In this document: one piece after another, positions 36,065 through 45,136 of the stretch
Layout of the letters: every line of letters starts with the position of its first letter
How positions within the stretch are numbered: position 1 is the first letter of the stretch
Notes under the pieces: model-generated
What the model saw: the letters and a program-made list of their open reading frames with translations, nothing else
Told to the model about the DNA's origin: nothing
Databases searched by the model: none
NCBI GenBank assembly: GCA_016865505.2
Contig: AP025252.1
Span: forward strand, 3,348,001 to 3,412,000
Length of the DNA: 64,000 nt
Origin: Bryobacterales bacterium F-183
GTDB lineage: Bacteria; Acidobacteriota; Terriglobia; Bryobacterales; Bryobacteraceae
Reading direction: 5' to 3'
Made by a program: the position numbers and the translations under genes

Positions 36065-36793
36065 TTAGGCTTTTACTTTTTTCGACAACATCCATTCGTA
36101 GATGTCATCGTCGTTGTACTGTCCCGTGATGTCGTGCCCCTTGCCCTTCAGGATCGTGAACTTCGGCTTATTCCCGATCTTCTTCAGAGCCTGCACCATA
36201 TCGCGCGACCGTCGCAGCGGTACAACCTTATCCTTCTCGCCGTGGAAGCACCAAATCGGCATGTGACGTAAACCCGCGGCCCACTGCTGCGGCTGTGTCG
36301 GACCACACATCGGCACCACAGCCCCAAACCGGTGCGGATACTGCGACCCCAAGTACCACGCGCCACCGCCACCCATGCTCAACCCCGTCAAGTACACCCG
36401 CCGCGGATCCACCCCGTACTCCACAATCGCCTCATCCACGAGATTCATCAGCGACACCGAGTCCGCCGTCCACAACTGTCCCACCGGACACTGCGGCGAC
36501 AGCACGACAAACGGAAAGTCGCCGCGCTTCTCGGCCACAAACGGCGGACCATACTTCCGCAGCATCTGGACATCGTCCCCCCGCAGCGACGCCCCATGCA
36601 GCCACACCAATAGCGGACTCTTCTTCTTCTCAGGATTGTGCTCCGGCGGCAGATACACCAGAGACTCTGGCTGCAAGCACGCACTCGTCAGCGACGAGCG
36701 GTGCACAATATGCTCCCCACCGTCCGAAAGCTGAGTACGTCCTAGCAGATAGCCTGTGGAAAAGGCTCCGAATACGAACGTCCGGCGCAGCAT
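36065..36793 (-). CDS. Alpha/beta hydrolase, predicted exported esterase/peptidase-like
   Basis: 242 residues from ATG 36793; a GTG at 36808 is less likely. The start MLRRTFVFGAFSTGYLLG is a possible signal with two arginines. The fold is that of prolyl-oligopeptidase-like esterases: PLLVWLHGASLRGDD oxyanion loop, nucleophile GLSMGGGGA, acid in GEKDKVVPL and His in LKGKGHDITG. It probably hydrolyses an ester in the envelope. The gene is monocistronic, divergent from the thiol-redox operon. Confidence 0.83.
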   Translation of the reverse strand: MLRRTFVFGAFSTGYLLGRTQLSDGGEHIVHRSSLTSACLQPESLVYLPPEHNPEKKKSPLLVWLHGASLRGDDVQMLRKYGPPFVAEKRGDFPFVVLSPQCPVGQLWTADSVSLMNLVDEAIVEYGVDPRRVYLTGLSMGGGGAWYLGSQYPHRFGAVVPMCGPTQPQQWAAGLRHMPIWCFHGEKDKVVPLRRSRDMVQALKKIGNKPKFTILKGKGHDITGQYNDDDIYEWMLSKKVKA

Positions 36794-36831
36794 CCCTCTA
36801 TTATGCACACTTTTCTTTTCGAGAATCTGCG

Positions 36832-36860
36832 TTGACTTTGCATCTTTATGTCCCTATTCT
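36832..36860 (+). promoter_or_regulatory. Sigma-70-type promoter of thiol-redox operon
   Basis: TTGACT (36832-36837) and TATTCT (36855-36860) are 17 bp apart. The predicted start falls about 10 bp before the ATG at 36878, and no ribosome binding site is obvious. Confidence 0.5.
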
Positions 36861-36877
36861 CTATCTAGATATTAGTA

Positions 36878-38092
36878 ATGTCCAAGACGCTGTTTCTTCC
36901 TCTCCTGGCGGCCGGCTTACTTTCGGCCGCCGAACCTTCCTCCGGACTGTGGGACGCCACCATCACCTACAACGATGTCGCTATCCCCTTCCGCATGGAA
37001 ATCGCCGTGAACGGCGCAAAAGCGTCTGGATCTTTCTTAAACGGGGAGGAGCGCCTGCAATCCACCAGCGGCGCCTACGCGAACTCCGCCCTCAGCCTCC
37101 GATTTGACTATCTGAACGGCAAGCTCGATGCCGCCTGGGACGGCACCACCTTCAAAGGCGCGTACCTCCGCAACGGCCGTACCTACCCCTTCGAAGCCCG
37201 CCGCTTCGCCCCGCTGACGTCGGAAAACGTCCAGATCCCCAACATTGCCGGAACCTGGGTCGTCCAAGTCCCCAACGGCAAGCTCGAAAAGGCCTGGTGG
37301 CTCTACGTCCGCCAGTCCGGAGCCGAAGCCACAGCCTCCATCCTCCGCGTCGACGGAGACACCGGAACCCTCTCAGGCTCCTTCCGGGACGGCAAGTTCG
37401 TTCTCAGCCATTTCTCCGGTTCACGTCCCGCCAAGTTCGCCGTCTCCGCCAACCCCGACGGTACGCTCGCTGTCATTCAGAACGACAAGCTCGAACTCAC
37501 CGCCGTACGCAGTGACGAAGCCCGCCGCAAGGGCCTGCCCGAACCTGCCGACCCCTCCCGTCACACCAGCGTCAAGGACCCCACCGAACGCTTCCGCTTC
37601 TCCGGCAAGGATTGGAAGACCGGCCAACTCGTCAACGAAACCGACCCCCGCTGGCAGGGCAACGTCCTGCTCGTGAGCATCGGCGGTACCTGGTGCCCCA
37701 ACTGCCACGACGAAGCGCCCTTCCTCGTCGAACTCAACCGTCAGTACGCCGCCAAGGGTCTCCGCATCGTATCCCTTTCCTTCGAAGAAGAGGACCAGTT
37801 GAAGGACCCGCGCCGTCTCCGTGCCTTCGTCGAAAAGTACGGCATCCAGCACACGATGCTCTTGAGCGGTACCCAGGAACAGATCTCTGAGGTCATCCCG
37901 CAGGCGGTCAACCTCACCACCTGGCCCGCGACGTTCTTCATCGGTCGCGACGGTCGCGTCAAAGGTGTCCACGCGGGCTTCGCCAGCGAAGCTACCGGAG
38001 AAGAGCACATCCGCCTCAAGGCCGAGGTCCGTCACACCATTGAAAAGCTATTGGCTGAGACCAATTCCGTTTCTACTACGTCTGTACGATAA
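36878..38092 (+). CDS. TlpA-like thiol-disulfide protein with large N-terminal domain
   Basis: 404 residues. A signal peptide (TLFLPLLAAGLLSAAEPSSG) is followed by about 220 residues of beta-rich, duplicated character (LWDATITYNDVAIPFRMEIA; WVVQVPNGKLEKAWWLYV), then a thioredoxin-fold domain with SIGGTWCPNCHDEAPFLVEL (CPNC) and TWPATFFIGRDG carrying the cis-Pro. It should act in the periplasm as a reductant or in cytochrome or cofactor maturation. It is first of three genes that all concern periplasmic thiols. Confidence 0.9.
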   Translation: MSKTLFLPLLAAGLLSAAEPSSGLWDATITYNDVAIPFRMEIAVNGAKASGSFLNGEERLQSTSGAYANSALSLRFDYLNGKLDAAWDGTTFKGAYLRNGRTYPFEARRFAPLTSENVQIPNIAGTWVVQVPNGKLEKAWWLYVRQSGAEATASILRVDGDTGTLSGSFRDGKFVLSHFSGSRPAKFAVSANPDGTLAVIQNDKLELTAVRSDEARRKGLPEPADPSRHTSVKDPTERFRFSGKDWKTGQLVNETDPRWQGNVLLVSIGGTWCPNCHDEAPFLVELNRQYAAKGLRIVSLSFEEEDQLKDPRRLRAFVEKYGIQHTMLLSGTQEQISEVIPQAVNLTTWPATFFIGRDGRVKGVHAGFASEATGEEHIRLKAEVRHTIEKLLAETNSVSTTSVR

Positions 38093-38100
38093 GACGTGTC

Positions 38101-38682
38101 ATGACGATTCACCGGCGTTCGTTTCTCCTCTCGGCAAGCGCGCTCCCGCTCCTCGCACAAAGCGGCCGCGTGGAAGGTGTCTTCGGCACCCGAGTCCGCG
38201 TGGAAGTTTTTAGTGACTTCCAGTGCCCGGGCTGCAAGCAGCTACACGAAGGCACCCTGCGTGAACTCCGCAATGAATACGTCGCCTCAGGCCGCGTCCA
38301 ACTCGTACATCGCGAGTTCCCGCTGCCCATGCACCCGTTTGCCCGCCAAGCCGCGCTCTACGCCTGCGCCGCGGACAAAATCGGCCAGTACAAAACAGTC
38401 TCCGACGCCCTGTTTCGCGATCAGCAAATCTGGTCGCAGAACGGCCAGCTCGAAGCCACCCTCGCCAAAGTACTCAAGCCCGCCGACCTCGCCAAGCTAA
38501 AGACCCTCTCGCAGGACCCCAAGGTCGCCGCGGAGGTCAACGCCGATATCGCACTAGGTATGAAGGCGCCGGTCAACCAGACCCCCACCATGCTCATCAC
38601 CGCCAAGGGCAAGACGCAGCCCATCGCGGGCGCCATCAGCTACGCCATCTTCCGGCGCTACATCGAAACTCTACTTGCTTAA
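38101..38682 (+). CDS. DsbA-like thioredoxin-fold protein with twin-arginine signal
   Basis: 193 residues, starting 8 bp after the previous stop. The start HRRSFLLSASALPLLAQ resembles a Tat signal. The redox site is FSDFQCPGCKQLH (CPGC) and the late NQTPTMLITAKG carries the cis-Pro, as in DsbA/DsbG-type and Na+/H+ antiporter-associated thioredoxins. It probably oxidises or isomerises disulfides of exported proteins. Its stop lies 1 bp before the next start. Confidence 0.9.
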   Translation: MTIHRRSFLLSASALPLLAQSGRVEGVFGTRVRVEVFSDFQCPGCKQLHEGTLRELRNEYVASGRVQLVHREFPLPMHPFARQAALYACAADKIGQYKTVSDALFRDQQIWSQNGQLEATLAKVLKPADLAKLKTLSQDPKVAAEVNADIALGMKAPVNQTPTMLITAKGKTQPIAGAISYAIFRRYIETLLA

Positions 38683-38683
38683 G

Positions 38684-39115
38684 ATGCTCAAGCTGGTGCT
38701 ACGCCTGCTCCTGGCCGGCGTCTTCCTCTTCGCCGCCTACAGCAAGCTCAAGCAGTCGTACCTTGTCTTCGCCATGAGCATCGACTCGTACCAGCTCCTG
38801 CCGGAATGGGCCGTGCTGACGGTCGCGCGAACGCTACCGCCCCTCGAACTCATCATCGGTGTGGGATTGTTGATCGGCTGGAAGCTGCGCTACTTCGCCA
38901 TCGCCGCCTTTGCGATGCTGCTCGTCTTCTTCAGCATCCTGCTCTTCAGCTACGGCAAGGGGATGACCATCGATTGTGGCTGCTTCGGCGTAGGCGAAGC
39001 CTTAAGCCCCATGACCTTGGCCCGCGACGGCACTCTGCTCGCCGCCGCAGGCCTGCTCGCAAAACTTAGCGTGTCCGCCAGCGATCGTTCAACGCACTCA
39101 ACTTCGACTCAATAG
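38684..39115 (+). CDS. MauE/DoxX-like membrane protein
   Basis: 143 residues from ATG 38684 (TTG 38675 is in frame upstream). Four hydrophobic helices are visible (VLRLLLAGVFLFAAYSKLKQ; LELIIGVGLLIGW; FAIAAFAMLLVFFSILLF). The motif DCGCFGVGEALS is the cysteine pair of MauE-type proteins, which pass electrons or help disulfide formation in periplasmic partners. With the TlpA-like and DsbA-like genes it forms a complete membrane-to-periplasm thiol module. The 3' end overlaps the convergent tex gene by 50 bp. Confidence 0.88.
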   Translation: MLKLVLRLLLAGVFLFAAYSKLKQSYLVFAMSIDSYQLLPEWAVLTVARTLPPLELIIGVGLLIGWKLRYFAIAAFAMLLVFFSILLFSYGKGMTIDCGCFGVGEALSPMTLARDGTLLAAAGLLAKLSVSASDRSTHSTSTQ

Positions 39116-41351
39116 ACTGTTGCGGCTTCTGCGGAGGCCGCGGTCCATTACCGCCACCACCACGCTGCCCACCCACCGGAGCCTGCAGCGCCTTGATCGA
39201 CAGCGCAATGCGCTTCTGCTTCGGATCCGCGCTCAGCACTTGTACCTTCACAATCTGCCCGACCTTCACCGCCTCCGCCGGATCCTTAATGTACTTCGCC
39301 GAAAGCTCGCTGATGTGTACCAAGCCATCCTGATGCACCCCAATATCGACAAACGCGCCGAACTTCGTCACGTTCGTCACCGCGCCTTCCAACACCATCC
39401 CCGGCTTCAAATCGGTGATCTCTTTCACGTCATCGCGGAAGCTCGGCGCGACAAACTTTTCGCGCGGGTCGCGGCCCGGCTTCTTCAACTCTTCCAGGAT
39501 GTCGTGCAGCGTGAACGTACCCGCTTCCAGGCCCTTCTTGTCCACCTTGTCCACCAGCGCCGGCTCACGTACCAAGGTCTCCAGACTCACGCCCAGGCTA
39601 CCCGCCATCTTCTCGACCACGGCATACGACTCCGGGTGCACCGCCGTACAATCCAGCGGATTCACACCCCCACGAATGCGCAAGAACCCCGCGGCTTGCT
39701 CAAACGTCTTCGGACCCACACCCGGCACTTCCAGCAACTGCTGCCGCGACGCAAACTTCCCGTTCTGGTTGCGGAAGTCCACAATCTTGATCGCCGTCCG
39801 CTCATTGATCCCGGCCACGTACCGTAGCAACGCCCAGGACGCCGTATTCAAATCCACACCCACGCGATTCACGCAGCTCTCAATCACCGTCTCCAGTGAC
39901 TGATGCAGCTGCGTCTGATCCACGTCATGTTGATACTGCCCCACGCCAATCGACTTGGGGTCGATCTTCACCAACTCCGCCAGCGGATCTTGCAACCGCC
40001 GCGCAATCGAAATCGCACCGCGCACGGTCAAATCCAGATCCGGAAACTCCTGCCGCGCAATGTCCGACGCCGAGTACACCGAAGCCCCGGATTCATTGAC
40101 CGAAACGCTAAATACCGTATCCAGCTTCTCGTCTTTCAAGAACTGCCGTACCAGTGCTTCCGTCTCGCGCCCCGCCGTGCCGTTACCAATCGCAATCGCC
40201 CGAACTTTGTACTTCGATACAAGAGTCTTCAGAGTCCGCGCAGACCCGATGAGATCCATCTTCGGCTCATGCGGATAGATCACGGCATGTTCCAAAAACT
40301 TGCCCGTCTCATCCACCACCGCGATCTTGCATCCCGTCCGGATCCCCGGGTCAATCGCCAGCACAGCCAGTTGCCCCGCAGGAGGCGCCAGCAGCAGATT
40401 CTCCAGATTCTCGCGGAAAACATTGATCGCCTCCAACTCAGACCGCTGCTTCAACTCCATCCGGATCTCGGTCTGAATCGACGAACTCAGTAAGCGCTTA
40501 TACGCATCCTCGATCGCCAACCGCAGTTGCGGCGTCCAATCGCCTTCCGCCTTCAACACCTGCTGCTCAAGGATGTACAGCGCGCGCTCCGGCAACAGTT
40601 CGATCTGGAAGTACAGCACGCCTTCGTTCTCACCGCGCCGAATCGCCAGCATCCGGTGCGACGGAATCTTGCTGACAGCCTCGCGATAGTCGTAGTACAT
40701 CTTGAACTTCTCTTGCGGGTCCTTCGGCGGCTGCCCTTCCGTATCCGCAATCTGCCGGCTCACCACAGAGCCTTCGTCAAACATCGCCTGGCGCAGCGGT
40801 TTGCGGCAATCGGCGTTTTCGCTGATCATTTCCGCCACGATATGCCGTGCACCTTCAAGCGCAGCGTTGACATCAGGCACCTCTTCGCCCTTCACAAACG
40901 TCTGCGCGAACTCCGCGAGCGGAGTCCCCGTCTCTTCCTGATTCCACAGGTACAGCGCCAGCGGCTCCAGGCCTTTCTCGCGCGCAATCGTAGCCTTCGT
41001 ACGCCGCTTCGGACGATACGGCAGGTACAGATCTTCAAGCTCGCTCTTCTCGAGCGTGCTCTCAATACGGCCGCGCAACTCATCGGTCAACTTACCTTGT
41101 TCGGCAATCGAGCTGAGGATCGTTTCCTTGCGATCCGCGAGTTCGCGGAAGTACGACAGGCGCTCTTCAATCGCGCGGATCTGCACTTCGTCGAGGTTGT
41201 TGGTAGCCTCCTTCCGGTATCGCGCAATGAACGGAACGGTACCGCCTTCGTCAAGCAGTTCGATGGTTGCCGTCAGGCTTTTCATCGAAACGTTCAGTTC
41301 TTTGCAGATGTGGAGAAGGACTTCCGGAGCGAGGGACTTAAATTCGGGCAT
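39066..41351 (-). CDS. tex: Tex-family transcription/RNA-binding protein
   Basis: 761 residues, typical for Tex. The N-terminal domain has TVPFIARYRKEATNNLDEVQ; the YqgF-like nuclease fold has VLAIDPGIRTGCKIAVVDET; the helix-hairpin-helix region has LEVPGVGPKTFEQAAGFLRI; and an S1 RNA-binding domain ends the protein (GMVLEGAVTNVTKFGAFVDI). It is a cytoplasmic RNA-binding factor linked to transcription and, in some bacteria, to toxin expression or stress survival. It is probably monocistronic. Confidence 0.96.
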   Translation of the reverse strand: MPEFKSLAPEVLLHICKELNVSMKSLTATIELLDEGGTVPFIARYRKEATNNLDEVQIRAIEERLSYFRELADRKETILSSIAEQGKLTDELRGRIESTLEKSELEDLYLPYRPKRRTKATIAREKGLEPLALYLWNQEETGTPLAEFAQTFVKGEEVPDVNAALEGARHIVAEMISENADCRKPLRQAMFDEGSVVSRQIADTEGQPPKDPQEKFKMYYDYREAVSKIPSHRMLAIRRGENEGVLYFQIELLPERALYILEQQVLKAEGDWTPQLRLAIEDAYKRLLSSSIQTEIRMELKQRSELEAINVFRENLENLLLAPPAGQLAVLAIDPGIRTGCKIAVVDETGKFLEHAVIYPHEPKMDLIGSARTLKTLVSKYKVRAIAIGNGTAGRETEALVRQFLKDEKLDTVFSVSVNESGASVYSASDIARQEFPDLDLTVRGAISIARRLQDPLAELVKIDPKSIGVGQYQHDVDQTQLHQSLETVIESCVNRVGVDLNTASWALLRYVAGINERTAIKIVDFRNQNGKFASRQQLLEVPGVGPKTFEQAAGFLRIRGGVNPLDCTAVHPESYAVVEKMAGSLGVSLETLVREPALVDKVDKKGLEAGTFTLHDILEELKKPGRDPREKFVAPSFRDDVKEITDLKPGMVLEGAVTNVTKFGAFVDIGVHQDGLVHISELSAKYIKDPAEAVKVGQIVKVQVLSADPKQKRIALSIKALQAPVGGQRGGGGNGPRPPQKPQQSIESKLSALNDRWRTR

Positions 41352-41371
41352 GCAAAAGGGACACCCTTATC

Positions 41372-42445
41372 CTAGCCTGATCCAGCCCGTGGCGTGCGAT
41401 CCGCCACCAGCGTCACCTGGATGTCCCGCGCCGCTCGAATCAGCCGCATCGCAAACAGCTGTTTTGCGGCAAAAAACGGGATCTTTTGCCGTTCCGGCTT
41501 CACCAGAAAGATCTGCGTAATCGCATTGGTATGCGCAAACGCCGCCAGTGCCTCAGCCGGGTCTGCGGCGTTCAAAATCCGTGTATCAATGTGCAGCATC
41601 CGGGCAAAGTTCAGATGCCGCTCCACCGCCTGCCGGATCTCCGGCGCAAGCTCCTGCAATCCCGCCCCCGGTAGCACGCAAACCGCAAAGCAATCGGCTC
41701 GCAAATAGTCCGCCACCCGCCGCCCGCGCCGAATCAACGCCAATGTGGACGTAGCCTCCGTCACATGAATCAGAATTCGTTCGGCAGCAGCTACATCCTG
41801 TTCCGCCTGCCGCAAATCCACCTCATGCGCCGTCTGCCGCAACGCAAGCTCCCGCAGTGCCGCCAGCGTGGGCTCGCGGAAAAAGTTCTCCCTCGCTCGC
41901 TTCGCCTTCTCCGGAGCGTACACAACGCCGCGATCCAGCCGGTTCAACAACGCCCCCGGCGTCAGGTCCACAAACACGATCTCCGCCGCCTGCTTCAGTA
42001 CCCAATCCGGAATCGTCTCGCGAACCTCAATGCCGGACACCTGCCGTACCCGGTCATTCAAACTCTCCAGATGTTGGATGTTCATCGTCGTAATGACATC
42101 GATGCCTGCATTCAGCAGCACCATAACGTCTTCCCAACGCTTCGCCCGCGCCGACCCCGGCACGTTGGTATGCGGAAACTCATCCACCAGGCAGATCTCC
42201 GGATGCCGCGCCAGAATCGCATCCGTATCCATCTCTTCAAACTGCCGCCCACGGTATTCAATCACCCGCCGCGGCACAAACTCTAGCCCCTCGGTCAGTG
42301 CGATCGTATCCTTCCGCGCGTGCGGCTCAAAGTACCCGATCACCACATCGCGACCCGCCGCCTTCAGGTCTTGCCCCTCCTGCAGCATGCGGTACGTCTT
42401 GCCGACCCCCGCCGCATAACCCAGAATGATCCGCAGCTCAGCCAT
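41372..42445 (-). CDS. KdpD N-terminal-domain protein, copy 2 (KdpD + Usp domains, no kinase)
   Basis: 357 residues. The KdpD sensor domain shows Walker A GYAAGVGKTYRML, IGYFEPHARKDT and LVDEFPHTNVPGSARAKRWE, and the rest is a universal-stress-type domain (ILIHVTEATSTLALIRRGRR). The transmembrane and kinase parts of classical KdpD (about 900 residues) are absent. Such short KdpD proteins are known in Anabaena and Deinococcus. The ATG overlaps the previous gene by 8 bp. It is the last gene of the kdp operon. Confidence 0.88.
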   Translation of the reverse strand: MAELRIILGYAAGVGKTYRMLQEGQDLKAAGRDVVIGYFEPHARKDTIALTEGLEFVPRRVIEYRGRQFEEMDTDAILARHPEICLVDEFPHTNVPGSARAKRWEDVMVLLNAGIDVITTMNIQHLESLNDRVRQVSGIEVRETIPDWVLKQAAEIVFVDLTPGALLNRLDRGVVYAPEKAKRARENFFREPTLAALRELALRQTAHEVDLRQAEQDVAAAERILIHVTEATSTLALIRRGRRVADYLRADCFAVCVLPGAGLQELAPEIRQAVERHLNFARMLHIDTRILNAADPAEALAAFAHTNAITQIFLVKPERQKIPFFAAKQLFAMRLIRAARDIQVTLVADRTPRAGSG

Positions 42446-43481
42446 CCGTCTGGGCCCGTGTTTGTTGAGGAAAAATGCGAATATCCATCCCGCCGGACTC
42501 CAGAATCAGCCGCTCCACCGGGTTGGCCCCAAACCTCTGCCAGAACCCCGTCCGCTGGCTGTGCCCGACAAAAATCTGCGTGATGTTCTCCTTCTCCGCA
42601 AAACGCAAGATGGTCTGTACAAAATCGCTGCCCCGCAGTAGCGCGATGTGCGCATTCGCCCGCCGTGCCGTCTCCAGATTCTGATCGAGCATCTGCCGGT
42701 CCGCATCTGACAGATTGTCCTGCTCTACACAAGCCACAAACAGATCGCCGTGAAAGCGCTCGGCCTGCAAATGCGCGCGCTCAATCATCAGTGCCGCATT
42801 CGACCTCGGCGTGATACACACCAGAATCCGCTCATGCACCCCGTACGACTGCGCAATCCCATCCCGCTTCAGATACTCCGAAAGCTGGCTATCCACAACC
42901 TCCGCAGCCAACACCAGCGCGATCTCGCGCAACTCCGCCAGCGTCGCATCGAGCGCGGGCGCATCTACCACCTCGATGTCATCCGCCGTCCGTAAAAAGC
43001 TCTCCGGTACGGACTCCCGTACATGCCGTCCCCGAATCGCCTCCACCCGTTCCTGCCGCTCCGCGACGTATTGCAAGTTAATCGTCGCAATCACGCCGAT
43101 CCCCGCCGCCAGCAGTTCCTCGATGTCCTGCCACCGTTGCGGATGCTTGCTCCCCGGCGGATTCGTCCACGCCAGCCCATCAATCAAACACATCCCCGGA
43201 CGCCGCCGGTGTACCGCATCCAGATCAATCGCCCCGCCCGGCAGTGGTGGAATCACCTCAAACGTCGCCAGCAGACCCGCCGCTTCCTCCTGCGTCGCCT
43301 GCGTACACGCCACCACTACATCCTGCCCGCGAGCCTTCCGCCGCCGCCCTTCATCCAGCATCCGGAAGGACTTCCCGACCCCCGGCGCGTACCCCAGCAG
43401 GATCTTCAACCTTCCACGGCTCTGATGCCGTTCCTCCGCCTCCAAACGTCGAAGAAGTTCTTCCGGATCGGGCCGTGCCAT
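42438..43481 (-). CDS. KdpD N-terminal-domain protein, copy 1 (KdpD + Usp domains, no kinase)
   Basis: 347 residues from ATG 43481, which lies 8 bp after the porin stop; the open frame further upstream is a shadow of the porin. Walker A is GYAPGVGKSFRML; CLIDGLAWTNPPGSKHPQRW and ATINLQYVAERQERVEAI follow. The Usp-like part ends ITQIFVGHSQRTGFWQRFGA. Compared with copy 2, the DEFPHTN motif reads DGLAWTN, losing the Asp-Glu pair and the His, so the two copies have diverged and may not do the same job. Both presumably regulate the separate kinase. Confidence 0.87.
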   Translation of the reverse strand: MARPDPEELLRRLEAEERHQSRGRLKILLGYAPGVGKSFRMLDEGRRRKARGQDVVVACTQATQEEAAGLLATFEVIPPLPGGAIDLDAVHRRRPGMCLIDGLAWTNPPGSKHPQRWQDIEELLAAGIGVIATINLQYVAERQERVEAIRGRHVRESVPESFLRTADDIEVVDAPALDATLAELREIALVLAAEVVDSQLSEYLKRDGIAQSYGVHERILVCITPRSNAALMIERAHLQAERFHGDLFVACVEQDNLSDADRQMLDQNLETARRANAHIALLRGSDFVQTILRFAEKENITQIFVGHSQRTGFWQRFGANPVERLILESGGMDIRIFPQQTRAQTDG

Positions 43482-43488
43482 GCGATGC

Positions 43489-44568
43489 CTACCAGCTTCC
43501 AGTCTTCCCGCCAAACCACCACAGCAGCCCCAGCGTAAACGTATCCTGATGCTTCGAGAACAACCCCGCCTGCCGCCGCGCAAAGTAAGCCGTATCCGAA
43601 AAGTCCCGCCGGTACTCCACCCGAGCCTCAAACCCCTCGCTAGGCCGGAACCCCACCGTCGACGTCACATCGTTCAGCTTCTGTACCGTACCGCTAAACA
43701 TGCCGCCCAAATCGTTCAGCCGCGTATACCGCTGCCCGTAGTAAAGCCGAGGCGTCAGTTGATACCGCAAGTACGCAGCTCCGCCAGTGACGCGCTGCGG
43801 TGACCCCGTGCGTACTACCCGATTCACAACAAAATCGAACTCGCCGCCCAACGTCAGCTTACCCGTCGGGCTCCAAAACGCGTAGGTATCCAGAACATGC
43901 ATCCGCCCATCGCCCTCGCGCTGCTCGCGCCCCGCGTAATAATTCACCGTCCACGTCAAAGCCTTACCCGGTTTCACCACCACCTGCGCCAATTGGGACT
44001 TGAACCCGTTAAAGTCCTCTGTTTGATTCGCACCATTCACCAACCAATACGCAGCGCTAACCCGATCATTCAACGCATACGTCGTACGAAAGCCCATGTG
44101 ATAAAAGGGCAGGTAATTGAAGAAATAGCTACGCGAGTAGTTGATCTGATCCTTCGTATAGTTCCCCTCAGGACCCAACGCACTCGCCCACTTCCCAAAG
44201 TCCACCGTCAACCCTTTGCCTACCGGAACCACATACGTCCCATACGCTTGAAACACATTCCGGTAAATCTGCGGACGATTCTCATTCGCCAGTGACCCCT
44301 GCAGCGTATCCGTCGCCTGCCCAAACATCAGATCCAATCGATACCCATACGGCCGCTTTGCCGCTACATCCGGCGCCAGTTCTACCACCGCCCCCGCTTG
44401 GTTCAGCGAAAAACTCCGATCCGACACATCGTACGCCCGCAGCAGATTCACCCAATCCTTCGGACGAATCGCATTCCACGAAAAGTACCCGTCAAAGAAC
44501 ACGTTGATCGACGGCTTCGCATCGTCAGCGGCAATCAAGCACGATCCCGCCAGCAGCAGAGCAATCAT
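43489..44568 (-). CDS. Outer-membrane beta-barrel porin (BBP2-like) within kdp operon
   Basis: 359 residues with a short signal peptide ([16 protein letters not shown]). The rest alternates beta strands with aromatic belts ([56 protein letters not shown]) and ends with a strand ([13 protein letters not shown]) near the C-terminus, as in the putative beta-barrel porin-2 family. The start overlaps the kdpC stop by 4 bp. Its place inside the operon suggests it lets K+ through the outer membrane when the pump is induced. Confidence 0.85.
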   Translation of the reverse strand: MIALLLAGSCLIAADDAKPSINVFFDGYFSWNAIRPKDWVNLLRAYDVSDRSFSLNQAGAVVELAPDVAAKRPYGYRLDLMFGQATDTLQGSLANENRPQIYRNVFQAYGTYVVPVGKGLTVDFGKWASALGPEGNYTKDQINYSRSYFFNYLPFYHMGFRTTYALNDRVSAAYWLVNGANQTEDFNGFKSQLAQVVVKPGKALTWTVNYYAGREQREGDGRMHVLDTYAFWSPTGKLTLGGEFDFVVNRVVRTGSPQRVTGGAAYLRYQLTPRLYYGQRYTRLNDLGGMFSGTVQKLNDVTSTVGFRPSEGFEARVEYRRDFSDTAYFARRQAGLFSKHQDTFTLGLLWWFGGKTGSW

Positions 44569-45125
44569 TGCCGTACCTCATCTAGCGCCAGATTCAACAG
44601 CAGTACATTCACCCGCGCCTCACCCAAAAACCCAAGGTCACGATCCTCCGTGTACTGCCGCACCAACGCAGCCACCGCCTGAAACGACATCCCACGCGCC
44701 TTCGCCACACGCGCAATCTGCAACTCCGCAGACTCAGGACTGATATGCGGATCCAACCCCGACCCACTCGCCGTCAACAGATCCGCAGGCACCGGACCCT
44801 CAATCCCCTCCGCGACCTTTGCCTGCTTCACCCGTTCCATCAGCTTCCTGCTCGTCGGCCCAAGGTTGGACCCGCCGGACGCCGCCGCATCGTACCCGTC
44901 CGCCCCAGCAGCAGACGGCCGCGGATGAAAGTATCCCTCGCCCGCAAAGTTCTGCCCAATCAACGCAGACCCGATCACCTTGCCATTCCGAACAATCAAA
45001 CTCCCGTTCGCCTGCGCAGGGAATAACGCCTGACACAGCGCCGTCACCGCACCGGGATAGATCAACCCGGTCAATACCGTCAACAGCAGCGTCATCCGCA
45101 ACGCTGGCATCATTTGTGTCCACAT
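44565..45125 (-). CDS. kdpC: Potassium-transporting ATPase subunit C
   Basis: 186 residues. One N-terminal membrane helix ([20 protein letters not shown]) is followed by a periplasmic domain with [30 protein letters not shown] and [19 protein letters not shown], all KdpC signatures. It stabilises the KdpFABC complex and raises its apparent ATP affinity. It lies 11 bp after kdpB. Confidence 0.97.
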   Translation of the reverse strand: MWTQMMPALRMTLLLTVLTGLIYPGAVTALCQALFPAQANGSLIVRNGKVIGSALIGQNFAGEGYFHPRPSAAGADGYDAAASGGSNLGPTSRKLMERVKQAKVAEGIEGPVPADLLTASGSGLDPHISPESAELQIARVAKARGMSFQAVAALVRQYTEDRDLGFLGEARVNVLLLNLALDEVRQ

Positions 45126-45136
45126 AAAAAGACCTC

